In this document: in pieces, positions 45,224 to 54,388 of the stretch
How the letters are laid out: every line of letters begins with the position of its first letter
Position numbering within the stretch: the first letter of the stretch is position 1
Assembly (NCBI RefSeq): GCF_003201775.1
Contig: NZ_QJJZ01000009.1
Span: forward strand, 164,247-228,246
DNA length: 64,000 nucleotides
Direction: 5' to 3'
Source: Arenibacter sp. ARW7G5Y1
Lineage (GTDB): Bacteria; Bacteroidota; Bacteroidia; Flavobacteriales; Flavobacteriaceae
Program-made: the position numbers and the translations under genes
The notes under the pieces: generated by a model
Told to the model about the DNA's origin: nothing
Databases searched by the model: none
What the model saw: the letters and a program-made list of their open reading frames with translations, nothing else

Positions 45224-47275
45224 CTAGTGGGATTTTACCATTGCTGCATCTTTACTTTCATAAAAAGGAATGTATAGCAGCCATTTGATATCCTTTGCAG
45301 ATACACTAAGGGTAATCCCCTCTGTATTTTCCGCTTTAATTTTCGCCTTAATTTTCGGCATAGCTTTTTCTGAAGGCAAAATCAACCATACGAAAGTGGC
45401 ATCGGAACCAATATTGGTAGAATACGAACTGGTGGTATTGGGACCATAGATATTGTATTCGGGACTATACCAACCTTGTATTTCTGGGGTTTCCTGCCCT
45501 TTGATAAAACTTGGATTAATTTTTTGCCTGCCTACAGGGATAATTGCGAGATTGCCCCTGTCGTTGGCAGTTTTCACTATCAATTTTTCTTTTTCCACCT
45601 TATTATCAGGATGCCAATGCCAAAGGGCTTCAATGGTACGGGGCCTGTCTGTTTCAACCCGATCCACCACTACCCAGAATTCGTTACGAACATAGAACAA
45701 TGCCCTGGTATGTTTTGCCTTTCCTGCCATATCTTGAAATTGATCAAAGGAATTTGAAGCGTAATCAAAATCCTCCGTTATTTTAAAGTGACTATCCGCT
45801 AAGGGTTCTTGGGCAATTTTAGGCCCGTTGGTTTGTCCTTTACCATCTATTAAAATCAAGTTATGCCCGGCACTGCCCTTGGCATAGGAACGGAATTTCT
45901 CCGCTACCTCCCCGGTATAGGCAAATCTTCCCGAGTCTACCAGAAAATCTCTGCCATAGGCCGAAATGGAAAGATGGAGTTTGTCATTGTGTTGATGGCC
46001 ACTGCCCCAAGGTCCCATATCAAAGAAAGACCAATGGGCATCTTGGTCGAAGCCACTTCTGGAAACAAAATGCCCTGCCCAGGGATAAAAATAGGAGGGA
46101 CCGTCCTCTGGTTGTCTACCTGTTTCTCCATTGGTAACGATGTATTCCCAATCTTTATGGCCAAATTTTTGAGCTCCCTTTAATATAAGGTTTTTATCAC
46201 TTCCCCTATCACCGTCATTGTTCATTATTCTATAGCCACTGGGTCTTACCATATGGGCAATATATCCGTACATTGCCTCAATAGTACGTTCGTAGAAATC
46301 GGGCAACTTCCTATCTGCCTTTTCGCAGATTTCCTTGAAAAGTTCAAAACTGTTTAAGGATACGTTGTGGTAATGCGAACTTAGTTCAGTCTGTACCCCA
46401 TCGGCATACACCTGATCTTTCATGCTTTTCACCATAGTTTCAATGGCATAGTCCAGCCATTCTTCTGATTTTCTGTATTCCGGAAAATAGGCGGCTACAG
46501 TTGCCAATGAGGAAATTTCCATGGTGAGCCAATTATTACTACTGTGGAAATTTCTGTTGTAATGGGCATGGTCTGGTAAGCTACTGAGCAACAGTAATTG
46601 TGTGGCAGGGGAAATATATTCACTGTTTATTAATCCAAAAAATATTTTTGTCCACACTTTGGCTCGGGCCGCAACCTCCAATCCCCGCCATATGGAAGTG
46701 TTACTTTTTATTCCCGGGTAGGGCATGCCCATGATGATAAAATCTTTTAAAAACAGGTCTATATATTGGGCGTATTTGGGGTTGCCGGTTTCCAAATAAG
46801 TGTGAAGCACCCTGTTCAATTGACTATGCCTATTGGAAAGCCAAGCCCATTCCTTGTCATTATTGGGGCCTTTGTAGTACCAATCGCGATGTCCATCTTC
46901 CAGATAGGGGACTTTTCCCCGTACATTCTGTATTACAAAAACATTGGTCAGAATGGTATCGGCTGCGGCTACCTGCTGTGCAGTTGTTGTTGGGATTTCC
47001 TTGCGAAGATCGGAGGCCATGGTACCCTTTTTATAATAGGCCAATAATTCCTTGCACGCTTCCAGATTATTACCAGTGCTATAAGCAAGTTTCACCTTTT
47101 CGAGCCCCGTATACTCTAAATTGAATTGATTCAGCATATTTTCGATCGTCTCGGGATAGGCGGTGATAAGATCTTCTGCAGTGCTTATACTTTTCCAATT
47201 TTGTTGGGCGGTAAGCTGTTGTGCAATACAAATAAATAAGAGTATTAGTGAGAATGGATTGATGACTTTTAACAT
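45224..47275 (-). CDS. Secreted heparinase II/III-like polysaccharide lyase
   Basis: The 683-residue protein has a signal peptide (about 1-23) and an N-terminal alpha/alpha-toroid (about 30-370). The C-terminal anti-parallel beta-sheet domain starts near 380 (FVSRSGFDQDAHWSFFDMG). Candidate catalytic positions are Asn/His in SSNNWLTMEISSLATVAAYF, Tyr in ELSSHYHNVSLNSFELF and His in GSGHQHNDKLHLSISAYG. These match the Asn-Tyr-His set of heparinase II/III-type and alginate lyases. It cleaves a uronate-containing polysaccharide by beta-elimination in the periplasm. It follows the propeller-like gene by 4 bp, so they form an operon. The exact polymer is not determinable. Confidence 0.85.
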   Translation of the reverse strand: MLKVINPFSLILLFICIAQQLTAQQNWKSISTAEDLITAYPETIENMLNQFNLEYTGLEKVKLAYSTGNNLEACKELLAYYKKGTMASDLRKEIPTTTAQQVAAADTILTNVFVIQNVRGKVPYLEDGHRDWYYKGPNNDKEWAWLSNRHSQLNRVLHTYLETGNPKYAQYIDLFLKDFIIMGMPYPGIKSNTSIWRGLEVAARAKVWTKIFFGLINSEYISPATQLLLLSSLPDHAHYNRNFHSSNNWLTMEISSLATVAAYFPEYRKSEEWLDYAIETMVKSMKDQVYADGVQTELSSHYHNVSLNSFELFKEICEKADRKLPDFYERTIEAMYGYIAHMVRPSGYRIMNNDGDRGSDKNLILKGAQKFGHKDWEYIVTNGETGRQPEDGPSYFYPWAGHFVSRSGFDQDAHWSFFDMGPWGSGHQHNDKLHLSISAYGRDFLVDSGRFAYTGEVAEKFRSYAKGSAGHNLILIDGKGQTNGPKIAQEPLADSHFKITEDFDYASNSFDQFQDMAGKAKHTRALFYVRNEFWVVVDRVETDRPRTIEALWHWHPDNKVEKEKLIVKTANDRGNLAIIPVGRQKINPSFIKGQETPEIQGWYSPEYNIYGPNTTSSYSTNIGSDATFVWLILPSEKAMPKIKAKIKAENTEGITLSVSAKDIKWLLYIPFYESKDAAMVKSH

Positions 47276-47279
47276 GCGA

Positions 47280-48206
47280 TTAGGGTTGACTAAATTTGTT
47301 TATGGTAATTTTCTTGGCAGGATCTGCTTGGGTACTCCAGATAACCAATTTCCCCTTACTGTTTACCTGCAAACCTACCGCCGAATTAAAATCGGCCCCA
47401 TTCTTACAATTAAAGGATTTGGTATCCACTTTTTCCATAATGGGTTCAAAAGGTCCACGTTTGCTTACAAGGATCAGATCGGCCGTTGCTAGGGAACCTT
47501 TTTTATAAAAACCCAAGGCGTAGATGGATGTATGATCCTTGAGAAGGTTAATGGCCTGATAGCCTCCCCATTCTGTGGGCGCAGTAAAACTATACAGTAA
47601 TTGCTGTTTCCCACTTTTAGGTTTTATATGGTAGAAGTCCCAGTTGCGGGAGTCCCAATTGGCCACTATCGATAAGAATCCATCCTCAATGGCCAATAAT
47701 CCCGATGCACCGGCGGTTTGCCGTTTGGGTTCGCCTTCCCGGCCTATGGTAACACTGGGCAGGGCGTTGGTCAATTCATTGTTTTGGTAATTATAAAGGC
47801 ATACTCGTGAAGTGGTCTTTATAATATTATCCTCTATGCCGACAATTAAATACGGTTCGCTTACCTGGATTCCCCCAGCATGCCGGAAAGGATCTTTCAT
47901 TAAAGGAATTAGGGATTCTGATGTACGTGAGTTAAGATCTATTTGCAAAACATAGGCCTTGGATCGGGAACTCCCAGAAACAAGCAGTTTTTCAGCTCCG
48001 TTTTTAATTATGTGTTGCACCCCCTGAAAATGACCATTGCGGTGAGGCACTTTAATTCGGTTGTTGATAAGGATCACTTCCGGTTCCAAACTTATTGCAT
48101 CAAAAGCTTGGGGTACATTGGCTACCTGCTGCCCCCAACCCAAGATTGAATTAAGTAAGAGGTAGGCTATTAAAAATGTTTTTAAGAATTGACTTGGTGT
48201 GTCCAA
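47280..48206 (-). CDS. Secreted beta-propeller-like protein in lyase operon
   Basis: The 308-residue protein has a signal peptide (about 8-25, ILGWGQQ) and then repeated four-strand units. One is HIIKNGAEKLLVSGSSRSKAYV (about 66-87), another LLAIEDGFLSIVANWDSRNW (about 170-190), suggesting a propeller. No catalytic residue is recognised. The frame has no ATG before residue 100, and the signal peptide begins immediately after TTG 48206, which is taken as start. Its 3' end is 4 bp from the lyase gene, so the two are translationally coupled or close to it. It is divergent from the esterase at 48421. Confidence 0.7.
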   Translation of the reverse strand: MDTPSQFLKTFLIAYLLLNSILGWGQQVANVPQAFDAISLEPEVILINNRIKVPHRNGHFQGVQHIIKNGAEKLLVSGSSRSKAYVLQIDLNSRTSESLIPLMKDPFRHAGGIQVSEPYLIVGIEDNIIKTTSRVCLYNYQNNELTNALPSVTIGREGEPKRQTAGASGLLAIEDGFLSIVANWDSRNWDFYHIKPKSGKQQLLYSFTAPTEWGGYQAINLLKDHTSIYALGFYKKGSLATADLILVSKRGPFEPIMEKVDTKSFNCKNGADFNSAVGLQVNSKGKLVIWSTQADPAKKITINKFSQP

Positions 48207-48420
48207 AACAAAATGAATTTAGTTATTATCAATTTTTTAGTTTTTTATGGTTTACCCTCACCTTAAATAAAAATAAAATCAAGGTATGTATTTTTAATTT
48301 CAATAGAAGAGGCCTAAACCCACTGTTTTGATTTGTAAATATGGCTAATTTTTATAGTTTAAACGATTAAATATCTATCTTGGAACTGATTTTTCTCAAA
48401 TATTATCCAAAAATCCCATT

Positions 48421-50601
48421 ATGTTCAAAATGATTAAACCTAAAGCCCTTACCCTTGGAATAATTCTAATATTTTTATTAAACCCCAGTAATGCTTGGTC
48501 CCAAACCAATTATTCGGTCTTGGATTTTTGGAAGTATTATTCCGATGCAGAAAATCAACTTTACAAACAACAAGCTGAAATATCGTTTCAAAGTCTTGCC
48601 AAACGAAAAGAATCCATATCCAAGCTCCATACGAAGACAGATTGGGAGGGGAGACAAGGCTGGGTGAAAGGGAGACTACAGGAGTCCATAGGGGATTTTC
48701 CGGAAAGGACACCCTTGAACCCTATAATTACCAAAAGGATTAAAAAGGATGGGTATAGCGTAGAAAAATTGTATTTCGAATCCATACCGGGGGTCAAGGT
48801 CACTGCCGCCTTTTTTATTCCCCATGGGAAAAGGAAGAATCTGCCAACTATTATTTATTGCAGTGGGCATAGCGATTTGGCATTTAGAAGTGATATCTAT
48901 CAGCATGTAATCCTCAACCTTGTTAAAAAGGGCTTTGCCGTCTTTGCTTTTGATCCTTACGGACAAGGGGAAAGATTACAGTATTTTGATCAACACCTGG
49001 GCAAGTCACGCTTTAGTCCAACACGTGAGCATTCCTATCCCGGGGCACAGCTTTTTATAAATGGATCCTCCACGGCCAAGTACATGATATGGGACGGCAT
49101 AAGGGCAGTAGATTACTTGCTTACCCGCAAGGAAGTGGATCCCGAACGTATTGGTATTACCGGTAGGTCTGGTGGTGGAACCCAGTCATCCCACATTGCG
49201 GCCTTTGATGGGCGCATTAAAGCTTCGGCACCGGAATGTTATATAACCACCATGGAATATCAATTGAAATCTGGAGGGCCACAGGATGCGGAACAGAATT
49301 TCCCCAAGGGTATCCAACTTGGTTTGGACCATGCTGATCTTTTGCAGGTGAGGGCTCCCAAACCAACACTTATGATCACTACAACCCGAGACATTTTTAG
49401 TATTCAAGGGGCTCGGGATACCTATGAGGAAACAAAAAGGGCCTACAAAGCATTGGGCAAAGAAGGAAATTTGTTGATGGTAGAGGACAATGCTGGGCAT
49501 CAATCTACCCTAAATAATAGGGAAGCCATGTATGCTTTTTTTCAAAAGCATTTGGATAATCCAGGAAATTCCAAGGATGAGGAAGTAGTTATTTTTCCTG
49601 TGGAAGAATTGTATGTTACGGAAACCGGTCAACTTTCAACTTCGGTAGGGAGCAAATTTTTGTTCCACTTGAATAGCGATCGGACCAAGAAAAATTTGGT
49701 TCTATTGAATGAGGGTCGGCAGAATTTGAACCAACATTTAATAAATTTAAAACAAAAAGTAAAAGCAATTTCGGGTTATACAGAGACAGCCAAGAAAGCA
49801 AAATTGATATTTTCCGGTCAAACAGAATTTGAGGCCTATTTTCTTAATAAATATCTTATTAAGGAAGAAGGGGATAAAATAATTCCGTTTATAACCTTCG
49901 TACCCAAACATCCTATGGGCGGCTCAGTACTTTATTTGGATAATATGAAGGACAAGGAGTCCAGCGAAGCCTATGCCATCCCCATACAAATGGCTCAAAA
50001 AGGTGTTACCGTAATTGTGCCTGACTTACCCGGCTATGGTGAATTGGGGCCTGGGTATTTAAAAGGGGATGCTTACTTTGAAAATACCTCTTACAATCAA
50101 TGGTTTGCAGGTATTTTGAACGGTAAAAGTACGGTTGCCATTCATGTGGAAGCGATAGAAACACTGTTGCAAGTTTGTAAAACGGATTTGAAATTAGACG
50201 ATAAAGAAATTATGGGGATATCCAAAGGGGGGTTTAATTCCAGCCTGTTGCACGCTGCAGTTTTAGGGGTAGATTTTAAAGGTATGTTGTTTTTGGACCC
50301 ATTGCTTTCCTTCCAATCCGTTGTTTCTGACAAAAACTATAACCCTGCCCATATGCCATTTACCGTTGCCGGTGCCTTGCCTAATTATGACCTGCAGGAT
50401 CTGTCGGCAGCTTTTGCTCCAAAGAAACTAAAGATAATTACTGAGAGCGATACTTTGGCAGCTGAGCAGTTTAAGAAGTCTTGTGAATTTGTTGCCAAAC
50501 GTTATGAATCCATGGACGAGGCCAATAATTTTTCTATCACAAAGATTAATGCAGCGAGGGAAGCGATGAATTTAATAAATGCGTTTATATCGGACTTTTA
50601 A
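48421..50601 (+). CDS. Secreted tandem alpha/beta-hydrolase (two esterase domains)
   Basis: The 726-residue protein has a signal peptide (about 10-27) and two alpha/beta-hydrolase domains. Domain one (about 115-385) has the nucleophile Ser250 in GITGRSGGGTQSSH, with Asp323 in TTTRDIFSIQ and His360 in DNAGHQS, as in CE7/CE15-like acetyl esterases. Domain two (about 485-720) has a second nucleophile Ser601 in MGISKGGFNSSLL, and ITESDTLA near the C-terminus as a possible acid. Most family members have one domain and about 350 residues. It is expected to deacylate a glycan. It is 30 bp upstream of the alpha/alpha-barrel lipoprotein gene. Confidence 0.8.
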   Translation: MFKMIKPKALTLGIILIFLLNPSNAWSQTNYSVLDFWKYYSDAENQLYKQQAEISFQSLAKRKESISKLHTKTDWEGRQGWVKGRLQESIGDFPERTPLNPIITKRIKKDGYSVEKLYFESIPGVKVTAAFFIPHGKRKNLPTIIYCSGHSDLAFRSDIYQHVILNLVKKGFAVFAFDPYGQGERLQYFDQHLGKSRFSPTREHSYPGAQLFINGSSTAKYMIWDGIRAVDYLLTRKEVDPERIGITGRSGGGTQSSHIAAFDGRIKASAPECYITTMEYQLKSGGPQDAEQNFPKGIQLGLDHADLLQVRAPKPTLMITTTRDIFSIQGARDTYEETKRAYKALGKEGNLLMVEDNAGHQSTLNNREAMYAFFQKHLDNPGNSKDEEVVIFPVEELYVTETGQLSTSVGSKFLFHLNSDRTKKNLVLLNEGRQNLNQHLINLKQKVKAISGYTETAKKAKLIFSGQTEFEAYFLNKYLIKEEGDKIIPFITFVPKHPMGGSVLYLDNMKDKESSEAYAIPIQMAQKGVTVIVPDLPGYGELGPGYLKGDAYFENTSYNQWFAGILNGKSTVAIHVEAIETLLQVCKTDLKLDDKEIMGISKGGFNSSLLHAAVLGVDFKGMLFLDPLLSFQSVVSDKNYNPAHMPFTVAGALPNYDLQDLSAAFAPKKLKIITESDTLAAEQFKKSCEFVAKRYESMDEANNFSITKINAAREAMNLINAFISDF

Positions 50602-50631
50602 CGGGTTATCATTTAACTAACCATACGTATT

Positions 50632-52242
50632 ATGAAACTAAATTTAATTCTTGCTTTAGGAATTTTAAGTATAGTGGCCTGCAAAGATGCTCAACCCGTG
50701 ATGGCGTTGTCAACGGAGCATGGCCTTCTATTTGACAAAGCGGATGAAAATGCCATTTTGGCCAATGAGGGATTTATTAGGAGTGGGAAATTTGTTCAAG
50801 GCTGGTTGGAGATGGCTGATCCTGAATCTGGACTAATCCCGAGAAACCTTGAAACTGACAAGGACATATGGAATGCAAAGGATGCCGCCGCCGATAATTA
50901 TCCATTTATGGTACTTACTTCTTTTTTTACGGATCAGGATTTATTTGATGGGACCATGCTGGAGATGCTAAATGCCGAAAAAAAACTCACTTCCAGGGTC
51001 AATACCCTTCCCGATACCTATTCTTTTTCCAAAAAGGGTTTTCAAAATGAAAAATTGGATATGGCCGAAATTATTTTTGGTTCTTCGGAATATATTAAGG
51101 ATGGCTTACTGCCCCTTACGGAATGGCTGGGAAAAAGTCCATGGTCGGATAGAATGATGGAGATGCTGTACGATTTAAAAAGTGAAGTAAGTGTTGCCGA
51201 TGGGATATCAAAGGTAGGTTCCAATGCATCGCGGGAAGAGGTGAACGGTGAATTGCTGCAAACCCTTTCCCGAATATACTGGATGACCGGTGATGAAAAG
51301 TTTCTGGACTGGGCCCTAACCATTGGGGACTATTATCTACTGGGAGACCATCATCCTACAACGGATCTGGAATACCTTAGGCTCAGGGACCATGGGTGTG
51401 AGTTGATATCGGGTTTGTGCGAATTGTATGTGTCTACAAGCTTTGCAAAACCACAAAAAAGGGAAGCCTATAAAAAGCCTTTGCATGAGATGTTGCACAG
51501 GATTTTGGAAGTGGGAAGAAATGGGGATGGATTATTTTATGATGCCATAAATCCCCAAACAGGAGAGATTGTACAGAAAAGGCCTGCCGATAATTGGGGG
51601 TATACCCTTAATGGATTTTACGCTGTTTATCTGTTGGATCAGGATCCAAGTTATAAGGAAGCCATCTTGAAAATATATTCCAATTTAAACAAATATACCA
51701 ACTTTGATTGGGAAAACGGCAGTGCCGATGGGTATGCGGATGCCATTGAAGGTGCCCTAAATTTATACAATCGGATTCCGGACCCCTCCGTAGCCAAATG
51801 GATGGACAGTGAAATAAAAGTAATGTGGGCCATGCAGCAGGAAAATGGAATAATAGAGGGTTGGCATGGAGATGGCAACTTTGCCAGAACCACCATTATG
51901 TATAATTTGTGGAAAAGCAAAGGCTTGTACCTAAAGCCCTGGAGAGATGACCTGTTTCTAGGAGCGGAGCAAAAAGGGGATACCTTATTGATTACTATTA
52001 AATCTGAGTTGCCCTGGAAAGGAAAGCTGTACTTTGATAAACCTAGACATAAGGAAAATATGAAGTTACCTATGGATTGGGCCAGAATCAACCAATTTCC
52101 CGAGTGGTTTACGGCAGATAAGGATAGCGTATATACCTTAGTGGATTATGACAAGTCCGAACCTACTAAATATCAAGGCATACAGTTGATTGATGGTATT
52201 GATATTAAATTGGAGGATAACAAAAGAATGGTAGTGTATTAG
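50632..52242 (+). CDS. Lipoprotein alpha/alpha-barrel glycoside-hydrolase-like protein
   Basis: The 536-residue protein has a lipoprotein signal peptide (LGILSIVAC, Cys17). An alpha/alpha-toroid follows (about 45-430) with repeated W/Y-rich helices. Characteristic pieces are DNYPFMVLTSFFTDQDLF (about 87-104), LLQTLSRIYWMTGDEKFLDW, HGCELISGLCELYV, NGDGLFYDAINPQTGE, and NWGYTLNGFYAVYLL. A small beta domain closes the protein. I cannot assign a CAZy family; the fold resembles GH88/GH105-like or lyase toroids. It follows the esterase by 30 bp and precedes the Dabb gene by 40 bp, so a three-gene plus-strand operon is likely. Confidence 0.72.
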   Translation: MKLNLILALGILSIVACKDAQPVMALSTEHGLLFDKADENAILANEGFIRSGKFVQGWLEMADPESGLIPRNLETDKDIWNAKDAAADNYPFMVLTSFFTDQDLFDGTMLEMLNAEKKLTSRVNTLPDTYSFSKKGFQNEKLDMAEIIFGSSEYIKDGLLPLTEWLGKSPWSDRMMEMLYDLKSEVSVADGISKVGSNASREEVNGELLQTLSRIYWMTGDEKFLDWALTIGDYYLLGDHHPTTDLEYLRLRDHGCELISGLCELYVSTSFAKPQKREAYKKPLHEMLHRILEVGRNGDGLFYDAINPQTGEIVQKRPADNWGYTLNGFYAVYLLDQDPSYKEAILKIYSNLNKYTNFDWENGSADGYADAIEGALNLYNRIPDPSVAKWMDSEIKVMWAMQQENGIIEGWHGDGNFARTTIMYNLWKSKGLYLKPWRDDLFLGAEQKGDTLLITIKSELPWKGKLYFDKPRHKENMKLPMDWARINQFPEWFTADKDSVYTLVDYDKSEPTKYQGIQLIDGIDIKLEDNKRMVVY

Positions 52243-52282
52243 CGGCTTAAATTTACCTAAATAGAAATCTAAATTCCCATTT

Positions 52283-52576
52283 ATGATCCAACACACAGTA
52301 GTGCTAAAGTTAAAATATCCCAAAGGCTCGCCTGAAGAAAAAGAGTTTCTTGCTGCAGCGGCCAAATTGGCCTTGATACCTGGAGTCCATAATTTTCAAT
52401 CCTTAAGACAAATAGGGAAGAAGAACGATTTTGATTATGGTTTGTCAATGGAATTTGACAATATGGCGGCATATTCAGCTTATAATATACATCCGGACCA
52501 TAATAGGTTTGTGGCAACCTATTGGGCCAAGTACGTAGAAAAGTTTTTGGAATTGGATTATGAGCCTATAATCTAA
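52283..52576 (+). CDS. Dabb (stress-responsive A/B barrel) domain protein
   Basis: The 97-residue protein is a single Dabb domain: MIQHTVVLKLKYPKGSPEEK, IPGVHNFQSLRQIGKKNDF, DYGLSMEFDNMAAYSAYNIH and HNRFVATYWAKYVEKFLELD. The conserved N-terminal His4 and the H-P-x-H near residue 71 match the ferredoxin-like A/B barrel. Such proteins occur beside glycan enzymes and can act as lyases or cofactor-free isomerases. It has no signal peptide and follows the lipoprotein gene by 40 bp. Confidence 0.85.
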   Translation: MIQHTVVLKLKYPKGSPEEKEFLAAAAKLALIPGVHNFQSLRQIGKKNDFDYGLSMEFDNMAAYSAYNIHPDHNRFVATYWAKYVEKFLELDYEPII

Positions 52577-52647
52577 TAACACACACTATAGAATACAGCT
52601 TTTCCATGGAAAAGCCAAGGGATTGAACAAGGTGTGGATGAGTGAAT

Positions 52648-53652
52648 TTACAATTTTGTCCGTGGCTGATTTTGAAGTCGCGGGTCTTTTGACTTAATTG
52701 TGACCGGCCTATTTTCCATGACCTCTGTAATTCTCTCCATGGTCTCCACTTCAAGTCTATGCATGGCTTCATGGGTGTAAAAAGTGAGGTGGGGAAGTAG
52801 AATTACATTGTCCATTTCATAAAGCCTCTTTAACGGATGGTCAGTTTTGTTCAATGGCTCCTGACTGTATACATCCAAGCCGGCGCCAGCAATTTGTTTG
52901 TTCTCCAAGGCATTCAGGAGTGCCAATTCATCTATCAAGGCGCCTCGGGCGGAATTGATAATGATAGCGGTTTCTTTCATTACCGAAAATTCCTTTGAGC
53001 CTATGAGGTGTTTGGTTTCTTTGTTTAAAACAGCATGTAGGGAAATGAAATCGCACTCCTTGAGCATTTCGGTGAGGTCATCATATTTTTGAATCCCTCT
53101 TTCTGCCAATTTCTCTTTAGACTTGCTGGGGTCGTAACCAAGAACTTTTGCCCTGAATCCCAAGCCCGCCATCCTTGCCATGCTACTTCCTATTTTACCA
53201 CAACCAATGATGCCGAGTGTTTTTCCGGCAATATCGTGTCCCAACCACTCGCTACTTGGCCATACCCAAGCTTTGCTGTTCATTTGTTTTTGTAGCACAG
53301 GGAGCTTTTTGGCCAGTGCAATGAGCATGGCAAATGCCCCCTCCGCAACGGTCTCCTCTGCGTATTCAGGAATATTGACCACTACTATTCCGCGTTCATT
53401 GGCAGCAGGAATATCAATGGCATCTATTCCTACTCCGTATTTTATTATTGCTTTGAGCTTTTTTGCAGCATCAATTGTTCTACGGCCAATAGGGGTGTAG
53501 CACATTAATAGGATGTCGCAATCCTCCAATTCTTGCATTAGAATTTCTTCCGATACCCCGTCTGGGAGCAATATCAGATCATGTCCATTTTCGCGAAGGC
53601 TTTGGTCTACATAGGGAGTCTCCAACTCCATGTCGGTTCTAACTATCTTCAT
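52648..53652 (-). CDS. D-isomer specific 2-hydroxyacid dehydrogenase
   Basis: The 334-residue cytosolic protein has the NAD-binding motif GIIGCGKIGSSMAR (147-160) and the catalytic set Arg236 (NSARGALIDE), Glu265 (DVYSQEPL) and His288 (LLPHLTFYTHEA). The N-terminal half has KYGVGIDAIDIP (71-82). It is close to SerA/CtBP-type enzymes but lacks the C-terminal ACT or ASB domain of SerA. It reduces an alpha-keto acid or oxidises a D-2-hydroxyacid. It lies convergent with the Dabb gene, 71 bp away, and 92 bp from the Lrp gene. Confidence 0.88.
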   Translation of the reverse strand: MKIVRTDMELETPYVDQSLRENGHDLILLPDGVSEEILMQELEDCDILLMCYTPIGRRTIDAAKKLKAIIKYGVGIDAIDIPAANERGIVVVNIPEYAEETVAEGAFAMLIALAKKLPVLQKQMNSKAWVWPSSEWLGHDIAGKTLGIIGCGKIGSSMARMAGLGFRAKVLGYDPSKSKEKLAERGIQKYDDLTEMLKECDFISLHAVLNKETKHLIGSKEFSVMKETAIIINSARGALIDELALLNALENKQIAGAGLDVYSQEPLNKTDHPLKRLYEMDNVILLPHLTFYTHEAMHRLEVETMERITEVMENRPVTIKSKDPRLQNQPRTKL

Positions 53653-53744
53653 AATACAAGCAATAGGTAACGGTTGGTTTGTGTATGATGGCTGTTTAAA
53701 TGTTGATATTCGGTATTACAACAAATTTAGAAAAGCTGTTGGAA

Positions 53745-54206
53745 TTAAATGTAGTATTCCGAGGATTGTTTTATTTCCTTCAATACGAATGTACTGTTCA
53801 AGACACCAATGTTTTCTATTTTTGAAAGCTTGGTCTTTACAAAATCGTGGTAGTCCTCAAGGCTTTTGGTATGGATTTTTAAAATAAAATCTACTTGCCC
53901 TGCCAAATGGTAACATTCCTGTACCTCGTCCAGACTCTGTACCTGAGCCTCAAACTTCTCTATAAATGCTTCGTTGTGATACCGCATGGAAACCTGGCAT
54001 ATAACGGTTATGGAGCGGTCTATTTGTTTTTTGTCCAGAATGGCAACGTATTTTTTAATGACTCCTTGTTTTTCAAGTCTACGGATCCTTTCATAAACAG
54101 GGGAGGGGGTAAGATTAAGAATGGCTGCAATCTCCTTTGCCGTTTTTTTGGAATCTTTTTGCAAAATCCTTAGTATAGTAATGTCGGTATTATCTAGTTG
54201 CTCCAT
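53745..54206 (-). CDS. Lrp/AsnC family transcriptional regulator
   Basis: The 153-residue protein has an N-terminal winged helix-turn-helix (NTDITILRILQKDSKKTAKE, then SPVYERIRRLEKQGVIKKYV) and a C-terminal RAM/AsnC ligand domain (about 65-150). The ligand loop lies around ECYHLAGQVDFILKI (about 97-111). It binds DNA as an octamer and senses an amino acid. It is divergent from tdh-kbl with 182 bp between, in which a palindrome is seen, so threonine or glycine sensing is inferred. Confidence 0.9.
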   Translation of the reverse strand: MEQLDNTDITILRILQKDSKKTAKEIAAILNLTPSPVYERIRRLEKQGVIKKYVAILDKKQIDRSITVICQVSMRYHNEAFIEKFEAQVQSLDEVQECYHLAGQVDFILKIHTKSLEDYHDFVKTKLSKIENIGVLNSTFVLKEIKQSSEYYI

Positions 54207-54281
54207 GGTAGTGGGAAAAATTACTTTAAAACATCCATTTTTTTATATAAAAAAGCAAATATAACTTTAAAAATGGCGCAT

Positions 54282-54300
54282 TTAAGTGATAATTACTTAA
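54282..54300. promoter_or_regulatory. Candidate Lrp operator (inverted repeat)
   Basis: TTAAGT (54282-54287) and ACTTAA (54295-54300) are perfect 6-bp arms with a 7-bp AT spacer. The site lies 75 bp from the lrp start and 88 bp from the tdh start, in the divergent interval. Lrp sites are imperfect AT-rich palindromes of this size. The assignment is inferred from position. Confidence 0.45.
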
Positions 54301-54309
54301 TTATTCCTA

Positions 54310-54344
54310 TTGTACTAATATAGTAATCGCTTTTTGTAATTTCG
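54310..54344 (+). promoter_or_regulatory. Candidate flavobacterial promoter of tdh-kbl
   Basis: TTG at 54310-54312 and TAATTTCG at 54337-54344 resemble the flavobacterial -33 (TTG) and -7 (TAnnTTTG) elements with a slightly long 24-nt spacer. Transcription would begin about 40 bp before the tdh ATG. One of eight -7 positions deviates. Confidence 0.35.
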
Positions 54345-54388
54345 ACAGTAATTAACACTTATGGTTAATAAGGCTAAAATAGTAAATT

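Noticed and set aside
45453..47047. Long plus-strand frames inside the heparinase-type gene
   Set aside because: They are antisense shadows of a strongly supported lyase gene, with no start context or conserved product.
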